Shown: positions 28,619 through 37,120 of the stretch, in pieces
Layout of the letters: each line of letters starts with the position of its first letter
How positions within the stretch are numbered: position 1 is the first letter of the stretch
Assembly (NCBI GenBank): GCA_963668015.2
Contig: CAXXCR010000038.1
Coordinates: forward strand, 62,001 to 126,000
Source of the DNA: Ilyobacter_A sp963668015
GTDB lineage: Bacteria > Fusobacteriota > Fusobacteriia > Fusobacteriales > Fusobacteriaceae
Direction of reading: 5' to 3'
DNA length: 64,000 nucleotides
Notes under the pieces: model-generated
What the model was told of the DNA's origin: nothing
The model's database searches: none
The model's input: only the letters and a program-made list of their open reading frames with translations
Position numbers and translations under genes: made by a program

Positions 28619-29395
28619 TTACAGTACTTCAAAAAGTCTTTTAACACCCTCTATGATTTCACTCTCTTCCATATGATAGTAAGTTAACCTGATATGATTT
28701 TTTTCATACTTAGATGAAAAAAATATTTGCCCCGGAAGGAAATTTACCTGCTGTTCACGTACCTTTTTTAAAAGTTTGTTGCAGTCTATATCTTTTTCGA
28801 AAGTAAGCCATAAGCATAAACCACCCATAGGGGTTGTATATTTAACTCTGTTTTTCCCATATTTTTCTATTGCACTTATAAGTATATTTTTTCTTGTGCT
28901 TAAGAACTTCCCTTCTTTTTGCCAGTTCAATTTCAAGTTTTTCAGATTGTAAAATCTTAGAAACTGCCATTTGAGTCAACTGCGGGCTGCCGAGATCACT
29001 AATTGATTTTGCTGCAGTAATTATATCTATAATCTGCTCACTTGCAGCGATAGCTCCTATTCTATAACCTACTCCTATTAGTTTGGAAAACCCTTTCATA
29101 TATATATATATATATATATAACATGCCCTGTTGTATCAATTGATTTTATAGTTATAGGTTTATTCTCAGTAAAATAAAGATCACTCCAGGTATCATCCTC
29201 AAAAATCAGAAAATTATATGTTTGAGCCAGATCTAGTAACTCTCTCTTATTTTTATCACTCATGAGAGTTGATTTTGGATTATTAAAGTTCGGAATAACA
29301 TGAATTGCTTCCGGTGATTTTTCATCACATATTTGATGAAGATAATCAATATCAATCCCTTCATCCGTAGTTTGAATAGGTTTTAAAACTGCACT
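28619..29395 (-). pseudogene. MocR-type regulator fragment (aminotransferase-like domain)
   Basis: Reverse-strand fragments encode the C-terminal part of a PLP-dependent aminotransferase-like domain: IQTTDEGIDIDYLHQIC, IPNFNNPKSTLMS, FLIFEDDTWSDLYF, a TGHVIY...GFSKLIGVGYRIG stretch at the usual Lys site, then TPMGGLCLWLTF. This is the sensor half of GntR/MocR regulators. The HTH and the first part of the domain are absent, and the region breaks off near 29395 against an EamA fragment on the other strand. An extra base near 28900 shifts the frame, and a TA repeat has expanded within it. It is non-functional. Confidence 0.75.
29098..29120. repeat. TA dinucleotide microsatellite
   Basis: An uninterrupted AT/TA run of about 23 bases lies inside the MocR-like pseudogene, where it encodes IYIYIYIY between TGHVIY and GFSK. 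The family has only two or three residues at this place, so the run is an expansion. Confidence 0.8.
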
Positions 29396-29575
29396 TTCCC
29401 ATCTACTTGGACATATGTTTTACCTATAATCATTTTATGTGTAGGTTTTCTTATCTTAGGTGAAAGCCTTAGTACATTAAAAGTACTGGGGACATTTATC
29501 GTAATTTTTGGGGTAATAATTACTAAGATTAATTTAAATAGTGTATTATCAAAACAAGTGCACCACTTAAAATAA
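29390..29575 (+). pseudogene. EamA/DMT transporter C-terminal fragment
   Basis: The plus strand encodes STWTYVLPIIILCVGFLIL, GESLSTLKVLGTFIVIFGV and then a short tail, stop at 29573-29575. This is the last two helices of a drug/metabolite transporter, with the GE motif that precedes the final helix. No start or upstream coding sequence is present; the fragment begins where the oppositely oriented MocR fragment ends. Confidence 0.7.
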
Positions 29576-29653
29576 AAAGACCTCTCATAGAAAATCCTGT
29601 AGAATTTAATCACTACAAAAACATTTATAGATGAGTCTTCTATAGAAAGGTTA

Positions 29654-29796
29654 AAATCATCTTAGTATAATTGAAAGAGAAAATGTAGCAAAATTCTAAG
29701 TACAAGGGCTATCTAAAAGAGAAAATTTCGAGAAGAATCAACCGCTCTCATTCTGCTGCTATTAGAGAGTTAAATAGGTTAAAAGAAAAATATTAG
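29654..29796 (+). pseudogene. IS30-family transposase N-terminal remnant
   Basis: In two frames the segment encodes HLSIIERENVAKF and then KISRRINRSHSAAIRELNR, the helix-turn-helix start of IS30 transposases. A stop in the first frame, an indel, and loss of everything downstream show that it is dead. Ends of the insertion were not found. Confidence 0.65.
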
Positions 29797-30145
29797 GTCA
29801 TTTCAAATCTACAGAAATTTTACGGGAAAAAAATAAAATAGGGCGTTTGATCTGACACACCACCAAAGATTAGAAGAGGGGAGGATAAAACAAATATTAA
29901 AAAAATTATATTTAAGGTGTATTTTGTTAGATTGCTGAAACGATGGCAGAAGAGTATACATTCCGGATAAATCGTAGTATTAATAGCAATAGAATATTCC
30001 GAAAAAGATCAAATGATAAACAAGAAAGGGAGGAATCTTAAGTTATTTTAATGTTTTTTTAAAAAAACTTTAAATTAATATTAATTTATGTTATAATTAA
30101 ATCTGTATAAAATTGTTTGAAGAATAGTGTCTGGGGGGGAATTTT
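29797..30145. other. Gene-free stretch
   Basis: About 350 bases of AT-rich sequence between the IS30 remnant and the nuclease gene, with stops in all frames. I recognise no gene; it could hold further eroded transposase sequence. A GGGGGGG ribosome-binding site for the nuclease lies at 30133-30139. Confidence 0.5.
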
Positions 30146-30778
30146 TTGAAAAAATATTTAGTATTTGTTATTTTTTGACTGGTAAGTGTAGTCAGTTTTT
30201 CAAAAACGATAGAAGGATGGGTTAGCTCTGTAGTGAACGGGGACACAATATTTGTTGAGACTCTGGAAAGGGCTTACCAGGTAAGGTTTTTTGGTATAGA
30301 TGCACCTGAAATGTCCCAGCCTTATGGTAATGAGGCAAGGGATTTTGTTTCCGATTTGATTTTAAGTAAGCTGGTCACTGTGGAAATTCAAGAAAAAAAA
30401 GGAGCTAATCTTTATATAGGAGATGTATTTTTTAAAAAAAGAGAGTTAAGCAGATTGATGCTTCAAAAAGGCTATGCTTGGTATAATAGAGGGAAAACCC
30501 AGTACAGTTTTACTAAGTTAGAAGAGAGGGCTAAAAGAAGACAGATAGGACTTTGGGAGGAAAAAAAGCCGGTTCCGCCCTGGATGTACAAAGAGCTTGA
30601 GTTTCTGAGTAATTACGGTGAAAAAAACAGGGATCCTCATGAGATTGTCTATGTGACATTGAGGGGGAACAATTATCATAAAATTGACTGTGTGCATGCA
30701 AGTGGTCCGATAACGTCGTATATCCTGCAAGAGGCAGAAAGATTTGGATATGTACCTTGCCCCATATGCAGTCATTGA
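30146..30778 (+). pseudogene. Thermonuclease (SNase) with Ada-like zinc tail, in-frame stop in signal peptide
   Basis: From a TTG at 30146 (GGGGGGG upstream) the frame encodes MKKYLVFVIF, a TGA at 30176-30178, then LVSVVSFSKTIEGWV and the nuclease, all in one frame. The SNase fold shows NGDTIFVETLE, VRFFGIDAPEMSQPYG (Arg, Asp and Glu of the active site) and LSRLMLQKGYAWYNRG; where the family has YGR with the second catalytic Arg, this protein has KGANLYIG, so that Arg appears missing. The C-terminus YHKIDCVHAS...PCPICSH resembles the Ada-type zinc ribbon often fused to secreted nucleases. A shorter translation from 30233 would lack export. Confidence 0.75.
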
Positions 30779-30806
30779 GCCGAATATAAGAAAATAATTA
30801 GTATGA

Positions 30807-30838
30807 AAAACAGGACCTCAGAGGTCCTGTTTTCATTT
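30807..30838 (+). terminator. Terminator after the nuclease gene
   Basis: A 13-bp perfect stem AAAACAGGACCTC/GAGGTCCTGTTTT with a 1-base centre (a 3-4 base loop in practice), then T-rich sequence. Confidence 0.85.
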
Positions 30839-30922
30839 TATAAAAGCATCGGCAGTTTTAGGCGTAGGATTAGTAAAATTTATTTACAGGATTTTATTTA
30901 AATAAAAACTTCCTAAAAATAA

Positions 30923-30948
30923 AATAAGCCGTCATACGTCGGCTTATT
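30923..30948 (-). terminator. Terminator after the zinc-ribbon gene
   Basis: AATAAGCCG/CGGCTTATT overlaps the stop of the small gene and is followed by TTTTATTTTT on the minus strand. Confidence 0.75.
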
Positions 30949-31093
30949 GCTCTAATTCTACTTTTATTTTTCCGTTTTCTCTGACAGTGTGAAACATAGA
31001 TTTGCATTCATCGCATATAAAATGTTTTGTGGCTCTTTCGTGCTTAACCTTACCAGCTAAGATACCGCAATGTGGACATTTGATTTCGTTCAT
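30944..31093 (-). CDS. Small zinc-ribbon protein
   Basis: 49 residues from the ATG at 31093 (GGGGGG eight bases upstream) to TAA. Two CxxC knuckles, CPHC and CDEC, separated by 18 residues, make a classical zinc ribbon; the rest is GKVKHERATKHF and TVRENGKIKVELEQ. It has its own consensus promoter and terminator, which supports a real gene. Such mini-ribbons may bind nucleic acid or protein; no function can be assigned. Confidence 0.8.
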   Translation of the reverse strand: MNEIKCPHCGILAGKVKHERATKHFICDECKSMFHTVRENGKIKVELEQ

Positions 31094-31133
31094 AAATATT
31101 ACCCCCCATAGTTATTATAAATTAATTACTCAT

Positions 31134-31162
31134 ATTATAATAGATTAATCTTTATATGTAAA
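31134..31162 (-). promoter_or_regulatory. Promoter of the zinc-ribbon gene
   Basis: TTTACA (31162-31157), a 17-base spacer and TATAAT (31139-31134) on the minus strand, 41 bases before the start codon. Confidence 0.7.
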
Positions 31163-31395
31163 TAATAGTTATATTTTTCTTAAAACATCAAAACAAATAC
31201 TTTCACAAAGTGCCGAGTTTATACATATAGACTCCATTTTTAAAGGATTTAATTTGATATTTTTTTATTTTATCGATAAAAAAAATATGCTTAAGTTATT
31301 TTTTACACATATTTTCACAGGATTTTACAGCATTTTCAATGGTATGGTAGAAGCTGTCTAGCTTGTTAAAAGTTTGTAGTATCTTAAACTCCTGT

Positions 31396-31425
31396 TTGAT
31401 TTTTAAAAACTTAATATGCTATACT
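31396..31425 (+). promoter_or_regulatory. Likely promoter of the FAH-family gene
   Basis: TTGATT at 31396, an 18-base spacer and TATACT at 31420, 31 bases before the ATG. The rest of the 31163-31395 gap is AT-rich, with nothing recognised. Confidence 0.45.
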
Positions 31426-31455
31426 TTGTTAAATTGAAATATTGTGGGGTGGCTT

Positions 31456-32331
31456 ATGAAATTTGCAAGTTTTATCTATAACGGTGAAGAAAAAATCGGT
31501 GCAGTCAAAGAAAATCGTGTATATATTTTGGAAAATATTTTGCAAAATCCACCGAAGAATATGCTTGAACTCATTGACGTATACTCGGGTGATGTAGTGG
31601 CAGAAATTAATGAGTCGATCGGGAAAGACGAGGGCATAAATTTAGGAGATATAAAGCTGATCGCTCCAATTCCTGAACCAAAACGTGGAGTCATATGTCT
31701 TGGGAAAAATTATTTGGAACACGTAAATGAAGTTGATACAGTTCTTATATCCGGCAAAGATGGCATACCGCAGGCGCCGATATATTTTTACAAGCTGGTT
31801 GACAGAGCTGTGGGGCATATGGAGGAAATCCACTCCAATGCAGAAGTTACTAGTCAACTTGATTACGAAGTTGAACTGGGAGTAATAATAGGTAAAGAGG
31901 GGAAGAATATACCTTTGGAGAGGGTAGAAGAGCATATTTTTGGATATACTATTATAAATGATATAAGTGCCAGGGAGATTCAAAAAAAGCATGTTCAGTG
32001 GCTGCGTGGAAAAAGTTTGGATGGAACCTGCCCAATGGGACCATATATAGTTACAAAAGATGAGATTGAGTTCCCACCAAAACTTAAAATAGAGTCTTAT
32101 GTCAATGGAGAAAAGAGGCAGAGTGGAAATACAGCCCAAATGATATACGGGATATCCCGGGTAATAAGTGAATTTTCCAGAGGGACTACTCTCAAGAGTG
32201 GAGATATAATATCCACTGGAACCCCTGCAGGAGTTGGGATGGGCTTCAAACCGCCAAAGTATCTCAAGAGCGGGGATCTAGTTGAATGCCGTATAGATGG
32301 TATAGGAGTTTTGAAAAATAAAGTTAAATAG
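31456..32331 (+). CDS. Fumarylacetoacetate hydrolase family protein
   Basis: 291 residues. The FAH fold is recognisable from LGKNYLEHVNEV, QLDYEVELGVIIG (metal-binding acidic residues), GYTIINDISAREIQ, LDGTCPMGPYIVT and the C-terminal GDIISTGTPAGVGMG. Family members cleave C-C bonds of acylpyruvates, decarboxylate oxaloacetate, or isomerise dienoates; the sequence does not decide. The ATG at 31456 has GGGGTGG upstream; a GTG at 31444 would overlap that site. A transporter gene follows on the same strand 69 bases later and may supply an organic-acid substrate. Confidence 0.88.
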   Translation: MKFASFIYNGEEKIGAVKENRVYILENILQNPPKNMLELIDVYSGDVVAEINESIGKDEGINLGDIKLIAPIPEPKRGVICLGKNYLEHVNEVDTVLISGKDGIPQAPIYFYKLVDRAVGHMEEIHSNAEVTSQLDYEVELGVIIGKEGKNIPLERVEEHIFGYTIINDISAREIQKKHVQWLRGKSLDGTCPMGPYIVTKDEIEFPPKLKIESYVNGEKRQSGNTAQMIYGISRVISEFSRGTTLKSGDIISTGTPAGVGMGFKPPKYLKSGDLVECRIDGIGVLKNKVK

Positions 32332-32399
32332 TTACTTTATATTGTATAGAATATTGAAAAGTAGAACGAGTTTTATTTCGAAAGGCGGATACAGTTATT

Positions 32400-33308
32400 A
32401 TGAACGGCGTTTTTAACCTTGTGCTGAGCATACTACTTCTTATAAGTGTGGGGTATTTCAGCAAAAAATTTAATTTTATCTCAGAGACAACAGTAAGAGA
32501 ACTTAGCAGACTTGTAATAAATGTTATAGTTCCAGCACTTATAATAGTTTCATTTAGCAGAGATTTCAGCAGAAAGATATTATTTAACAGTTCAAATATA
32601 ATAATTGTGGCCTTTTTCTACTTTCTACTTTCATTTGCCTATTATTGGATTTTTTATAAATTTGTTGAGAAAGATAAAAGAAAGGTGATGGTGTTTTTAT
32701 CGCTGTTTTCAAATACTGTCTACCTGGGATTTCCAGTCATATATGAGGTTATAGGAGAGATTGGTATATTTTATGCTGTAGTATACAATTTTGTACATAC
32801 GGTGTTTTTGTGGACACTGGGGGTTTCTCTTATAAATAGAGAGCATGAAAAATGGGATATAAAGAATATAATTACTCCGCCTGTAATGGCGATGATGATA
32901 GGAACCCTGATATTTCTTTTTTCACTCAAACTGCCGTCTTTTGTGACAAATTCATTAAAAATTTTGGGAAGTGCAGCTACACCTTTGGCAATGATAGTGG
33001 TTGGGTATACTCTGGCATCGTTGGACAAGAGCAATTTTTTCCAGATAAAACTGCTTTTGATGTCACTGTCAAAATTGATTTTACTTCCACTTGTCATTTT
33101 GCTGGTTTTAAGCCAGCTGGCATTTGACAAAGATATAAGCGGGGTAATTTTATTGGAGGCTTCTATGCCCTGCTCCACACTTACAGTTCTAATGGCTAGA
33201 AAATTTAAATCAGATTATCACACCGTTTCCCAGGCAGTATTCGTGAGCACCCTTTTTTCGTTAATATCCATACCTGTGGTTGTTTACCTTTATGAAAAAT
33301 TTCTTTAA
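32400..33308 (+). CDS. AEC-family transporter
   Basis: 302 residues with about ten hydrophobic helices in two inverted halves, as in auxin-efflux-carrier/malate permease-type proteins. Family features are NVIVPALIIVSFSRDF in the first half, SNTVYLGFPVIYEVIG in the middle, GSAATPLAMIVVGYTLA, and LEASMPCSTLTVLMARKF near the end. Bacterial members carry organic acids such as malonate or malate. The position right after the FAH-family gene suggests shared use of an organic acid; this is inference. A strong terminator follows. Confidence 0.87.
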   Translation: MNGVFNLVLSILLLISVGYFSKKFNFISETTVRELSRLVINVIVPALIIVSFSRDFSRKILFNSSNIIIVAFFYFLLSFAYYWIFYKFVEKDKRKVMVFLSLFSNTVYLGFPVIYEVIGEIGIFYAVVYNFVHTVFLWTLGVSLINREHEKWDIKNIITPPVMAMMIGTLIFLFSLKLPSFVTNSLKILGSAATPLAMIVVGYTLASLDKSNFFQIKLLLMSLSKLILLPLVILLVLSQLAFDKDISGVILLEASMPCSTLTVLMARKFKSDYHTVSQAVFVSTLFSLISIPVVVYLYEKFL

Positions 33309-33312
33309 GAAG

Positions 33313-33348
33313 AAAGACTCCCATTATTGAAAAGGGAGTCTTTTTATT
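33313..33348 (+). terminator. Terminator after the AEC transporter gene
   Basis: AAAGACTCCC/GGGAGTCTTT with an 11-base loop, then TTATTTTG. Confidence 0.8.
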
Positions 33349-33534
33349 TTGTATTTGTTTGTTTTTTTATATAAATAGTGGTAATATTTAACTTGTCAGG
33401 AGTAAAGTCATCTATTTTAATGACAAAAAATGGAAAAAACTTATATAGGAATGAATATAGGTTTATAGGTTGTTTCTTTTTTTTGGAAATTTTGCTTTAA
33501 TGTATACAAGCCGGAGATTTGGGGGCGATCTTTT

Positions 33535-34443
33535 ATGGTGATTAATAAAAATGTAATAAAGGAAGAGATAAAATTATGGACACTGTATGTACTATATCTT
33601 ATTATGTATTTTTCCTTTAGGGATAAAATTGGCATAATAATAAATCAGTTCATAATATTACCGATGTTTTATACTTCGTCTAGGGTAAATTATGGCAGAT
33701 GTTTGGTTTATATGTCTGGGATGGTATTCATAAATTTGTACTTTAATTACAGTTTTGTGGATACAGAACACCTGTCTATACTTATAGCAGAGCACTCAAC
33801 ATTTTTGATACTGGCTTCTATATTTGCAAAGCTTAGCTGGGTGAATGAGGAGCTTAGAGGCGAGAAAAAGAAAATTAGTGATCTCAATATGGATTTGCAG
33901 AGTAGAATAAGAGAAGCTCAAAAGCTGGAAAACAAATTGAGGAAACAGTCTAGTGTTGACGAACTTACCCAAATTTCCAATAGGAGGCATATCCAAAGTT
34001 TACTTGAATTTGAAATAGAAAAATTAATTATGACAGGGGGAAAGTTGTGTGTGGCGCTCCTGGATATAGATAATTTCAAAGAAATAAACGATAAGTATGG
34101 ACATCTTGTTGGAGATGAAGTCTTAAAGCGGGTATCGGAAGAATTTAGGATTAGATTGAGAAAAGTAGACAGCGTCGGTAGGTATGGTGGAGAGGAGTTC
34201 TTGATGATATTTCCATTTACAATATTGGAGGATGCAGTAAAAGTTTTGGAAAGGTTAAAAGACCACATATCCCATTTTAATTGGGAACCGAGAAGCTTTA
34301 GGACTACATTTAGTGCAGGTGTAGTTGAGATAAACGAGGCAAGTGAAGAAGAGGAAGATTTTGACATAGAGAGAATACTTTCAAGGGCAGATAACCTGCT
34401 TTATATTGCCAAAGATAATGGGAGAAATAGGATTGAATTTTAA
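33535..34443 (+). CDS. Membrane-bound diguanylate cyclase
   Basis: Makes cyclic di-GMP from two GTP. 302 residues: four or so hydrophobic helices in the first 105 residues, a coiled-coil linker at 106-138 (ELRGEKKKISDLNMDLQSRI), then a GGDEF domain. SSVDELTQISNRRHI opens the domain, LLDIDNFKEINDKYGH binds GTP/Mg, and the catalytic GGEEF is at 218-222. An RxxD at 209-212, five residues upstream, is the product-inhibition I-site. The N-terminal region is probably a membrane sensor of unknown input. No EAL or PilZ partner lies in the window. Confidence 0.92.
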   Translation: MVINKNVIKEEIKLWTLYVLYLIMYFSFRDKIGIIINQFIILPMFYTSSRVNYGRCLVYMSGMVFINLYFNYSFVDTEHLSILIAEHSTFLILASIFAKLSWVNEELRGEKKKISDLNMDLQSRIREAQKLENKLRKQSSVDELTQISNRRHIQSLLEFEIEKLIMTGGKLCVALLDIDNFKEINDKYGHLVGDEVLKRVSEEFRIRLRKVDSVGRYGGEEFLMIFPFTILEDAVKVLERLKDHISHFNWEPRSFRTTFSAGVVEINEASEEEEDFDIERILSRADNLLYIAKDNGRNRIEF

Positions 34444-34469
34444 TAAGCCGCAAAAGCGGCTTATTTTTG
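34442..34469. terminator. Terminator between the cyclase gene and the 34461 gene
   Basis: AATAAGCCGC AAAA GCGGCTTATT followed by TTTG; it lies between convergent genes and overlaps the end of the leftward one. Confidence 0.85.
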
Positions 34470-34769
34470 TGTTCCAATGAAAAGATTGGAAGTATATTTT
34501 TCTATTACATAGAAAAAGTATATTTTATCTTCCATAATTTTTCTAAAAGCTATTACATTGTGTCCAATTTTATAAAATTTATCCTCGTATTCGAACTTAA
34601 CCCCCTTCTCATCTAAAAATTCTATGTCGCCAACAAATCCATATATACCGTACATATCGAAAACCGGCCCTTTAGCTTTGAAGTCTATTTTGAACAGGTC
34701 ATCTTTTTTATCATAGTCATGTTTGCTTATTTGAACTATATCACTTGATTTAACACCACCGAAAGGCAT
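34461..34769 (-). CDS. Hypothetical protein
   Basis: 102 residues, no signal peptide or membrane helix. The sequence is rich in Lys, Asp, Phe and Tyr with alternating strand-like patterns (YGIYGFVGDIEFLDE, FKIDFKAKGPVFDMYG), suggesting a small all-beta domain. AAGGGGG lies about 12 bases before ATG, a bit far. No family recognised. It has no same-strand neighbour. Confidence 0.55.
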   Translation of the reverse strand: MPFGGVKSSDIVQISKHDYDKKDDLFKIDFKAKGPVFDMYGIYGFVGDIEFLDEKGVKFEYEDKFYKIGHNVIAFRKIMEDKIYFFYVIEKYTSNLFIGTQK

Positions 34770-34834
34770 ATCAAATCGACCCCCTTTCTTATATATATTT
34801 TACTTCATAATGCTGTTGGAATTGTGAAAATAGC

Positions 34835-35020
34835 TATAAAATCTTGGCCACAAAACATACAGAGGAAAAGATCGAGTTCACAGAGAATTGCTTAAACATC
34901 TAGTCTTCAGGTTTTAAATGATTAGTGAGATTAGTGTAATTCGTGGTAAAAGATGATTTCGACTTCAAGGATATTCTCTGTGTCCCCAAAAAAGGGTTTT
35001 GGATAAAATCAGCAGCTTAT
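34835..35020 (-). repeat. Modular intergenic repeat, copy D (inverted)
   Basis: The reverse complement aligns with copy B: GATTTTATCCAAAA, TTTTTTGGGGACACAGAG, AATCATCTTTTACCACGAAT, CACTAATCTCACTAAT, and GTGGCCAAGATTTTATA. It fills the gap upstream of the hcp promoter region. Confidence 0.75.
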
Positions 35021-35070
35021 TCAAATTTTCATGATGCATAAAGATATATTCGTGAAAAAGGAAAATAATG

Positions 35071-35086
35071 TGTATAAGAGTATACA
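35071..35086. promoter_or_regulatory. Possible operator upstream of hcp
   Basis: TGTATA AGAG TATACA is a perfect 6-bp inverted repeat with a 4-base centre, 42 bases before the hcp start, where a repressor or activator could bind. No matching regulator gene is nearby. Confidence 0.4.
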
Positions 35087-35128
35087 ATATTTAGTCTTAA
35101 ATCGAGATAATATTAAAGGGGGCAGTTT

Positions 35129-36820
35129 ATGTTTAAGTTCTTAAAAAAATCTGAGGGAGCTAAAGATGAGATGTTTTGCTACCAATGTCAAGAAGCTGCA
35201 AGGGGTGAAGGGTGTAATATAAGGGGAGTATGTGGGAAAACCCCAAGGGAGGCAAAACTTCAGGATCTTTTACTGCACACAGTTAAAGGTGTTGCAGCCT
35301 GCAGCTCAGTTTTAAGAGAAAATGGAGAAGATCTAGCTGAAGTGGACTTTTATTTGTTGGACTCGCTTTTTAAAACAATCACCAATTGTAATTTTGATGA
35401 TGCGGCTATTATTGCTTCGATAAAAAAAGGTTTGGAGTTAAGGGATGGACTGAAAAAAATAATCGACGGGAAGGAACTGAAAGTTGAAAGAAAATATAAA
35501 GAACTCTTCAAGTTCGAATATGAAAATGATGAGAAAGCCCTTAAATATGCTGAAAAAGTAGGGGTCTTAAGAACAGATGACGAGGATATAAGATCACTGA
35601 GAGAGATGATCGTTTACGGTTTAAAAGGTATATCTGCTTATACTGAGCATGCATACCGTCTTGGGAAACAAAACCCAAAAATATATGAGCATATGGAAAA
35701 AGCTATGCTTGCCACAGTGGACGACGACCTGGGTATAGATGAACTACTTGCATACGTTATGGATACAGGTAAGTACGGCGTAGAGGCGATGAAGATTTTG
35801 GATGAAGCAAACACAAGTGCCTATGGAAATCCAGAAATAACCAAGGTGAATATAGGGGTGGGGACAAATCCCGGTATACTTATAAGCGGGCATGACTTAA
35901 AAGATATGGAAATGCTTTTGGAGCAGACAAAGGGTACAGGAGTGGACGTATATACGCACTCGGAAATGCTGCCTGCACACTATTATCCTGCGTTTAAAAA
36001 ATATGATAATTTTGTGGGGAATTATGGAGGGTCCTGGTGGCATCAAACAAAAGAGTTTGAAACATTCAACGGGCCTATATTGTTTACAACAAATTGTATA
36101 GTACCTCCAAGATCAAAAGCTTTGGACTACAAAGACAGGGTGTACACAACTAATTCAGCGGGTATGGAGGGCTGCACCCATATAGTGGCAGATGAAAAGG
36201 GGAATAAAGATTTTTCAAAAATAATAGAGCATGCAAAAAAATGCAGTGCGCCTGTGCAGATAGAAGAAGGAGAAATAATAGGAGGTTTTGCCCACAATCA
36301 AATTGTGGAATTGGCGGACAAGGTGGTAGAAGCGGTAAAAACAGGAAAGATCAAAAAGTTTGTTGTTATGGCTGGCTGCGATGCTAGGATGCAGGACAGA
36401 AAATACTATACAGAATTTGCAGAAAAACTGCCAAAAGACACTATTATTTTAACTGCGGGATGCGCGAAGTACAGATACAATAAACTTCCTTTAGGTGATA
36501 TAGACGGAATTCCTAGAGTTTTGGATGCAGGCCAGTGCAATGATTCATATTCACTTGCTGTTGTGGCAATGAAGCTTCAGGAGATATTTGAGTTGGATGA
36601 TATAAATGATCTTCCGATAGTGTACAATATAGCCTGGTATGAGCAAAAAGCCGTTTTAGTATTGCTGGCATTGCTTTATCTAGGTGTAAAAAATATACAT
36701 ATAGGACCTACTCTTCCAGCGTTTTTGTCTGAGACGGTTACAAAAGTCCTTGTAGATAAATTTGGACTTGGAGGAATAAGCACAGTGGAAGAGGATATCA
36801 AAATCTTTTTAGGAGAATAA
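35129..36820 (+). CDS. hcp: Hybrid cluster protein / hydroxylamine reductase
   Basis: 563 residues. The N-terminal motif C17-x2-C20-x8-C29-x5-C35 binds a [4Fe-4S] cluster and marks the class I form of anaerobes. Hybrid-cluster ligands appear further on: FTTNCIVPP, GMEGCTHI, MAGCDARMQD, TAGCAKYRYN and DAGQCNDSYS. Enzymes of this family reduce hydroxylamine to ammonia in vitro and act as NO reductases in nitrosative stress. A small ferredoxin gene follows 21 bases downstream and probably supplies electrons. A palindrome upstream may be the control site. GGGGG precedes the ATG. Confidence 0.95.
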   Translation: MFKFLKKSEGAKDEMFCYQCQEAARGEGCNIRGVCGKTPREAKLQDLLLHTVKGVAACSSVLRENGEDLAEVDFYLLDSLFKTITNCNFDDAAIIASIKKGLELRDGLKKIIDGKELKVERKYKELFKFEYENDEKALKYAEKVGVLRTDDEDIRSLREMIVYGLKGISAYTEHAYRLGKQNPKIYEHMEKAMLATVDDDLGIDELLAYVMDTGKYGVEAMKILDEANTSAYGNPEITKVNIGVGTNPGILISGHDLKDMEMLLEQTKGTGVDVYTHSEMLPAHYYPAFKKYDNFVGNYGGSWWHQTKEFETFNGPILFTTNCIVPPRSKALDYKDRVYTTNSAGMEGCTHIVADEKGNKDFSKIIEHAKKCSAPVQIEEGEIIGGFAHNQIVELADKVVEAVKTGKIKKFVVMAGCDARMQDRKYYTEFAEKLPKDTIILTAGCAKYRYNKLPLGDIDGIPRVLDAGQCNDSYSLAVVAMKLQEIFELDDINDLPIVYNIAWYEQKAVLVLLALLYLGVKNIHIGPTLPAFLSETVTKVLVDKFGLGGISTVEEDIKIFLGE

Positions 36821-36841
36821 TAAAAAAAGGGGGTAAAATCA

Positions 36842-37018
36842 ATGGCTTATCTTATTAATCATGATGACTGTATCGGTTGTGGTGCGTGTGAACCTATTTG
36901 TCCGGTTAATTGCATCTCGGAGTTGGATGACGGCAGGAGAAAGATAGATCCAAATGCCTGTGTTGACTGTGGAGCCTGTGCTGGTGTCTGTCCAGTAGAT
37001 TGTATTTCACCTGAATAA
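36842..37018 (+). CDS. 2[4Fe-4S] ferredoxin
   Basis: 58 residues with two complete clostridial-type motifs: CIGCGACEPICPVNC and CVDCGACAGVCPVDC, each giving CxxCxxCxxxCP. GGGGGT lies about seven bases before ATG. It is 21 bases after hcp and shares its terminator, so it is likely co-transcribed and an electron donor to Hcp; it could also serve other reductases. Confidence 0.93.
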   Translation: MAYLINHDDCIGCGACEPICPVNCISELDDGRRKIDPNACVDCGACAGVCPVDCISPE

Positions 37019-37027
37019 CTCTAGATT

Positions 37028-37057
37028 TGCAGCGTATAGAATACGCTGCATTTTTTT
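37028..37057 (+). terminator. Terminator of hcp-ferredoxin
   Basis: TGCAGCGTAT AGA ATACGCTGCA followed by seven T, ten bases after the ferredoxin stop. Confidence 0.9.
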
Positions 37058-37120
37058 ACTGAAAGTCTTTTTGGTAAATGTAGTATAATTTATATGAGTA
37101 AAACTATAAGGAGGTGTACT

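Noticed and set aside
29383..29613. Reverse 76-codon open frame
   Set aside because: It is the antisense of the EamA fragment, which reads as a recognisable protein on the plus strand.
30176..30178. Selenocysteine or TGA-as-Trp recoding in the nuclease
   Set aside because: The codon lies in a signal peptide, no SECIS-like need is apparent, and other genes here use TGA as a normal stop.
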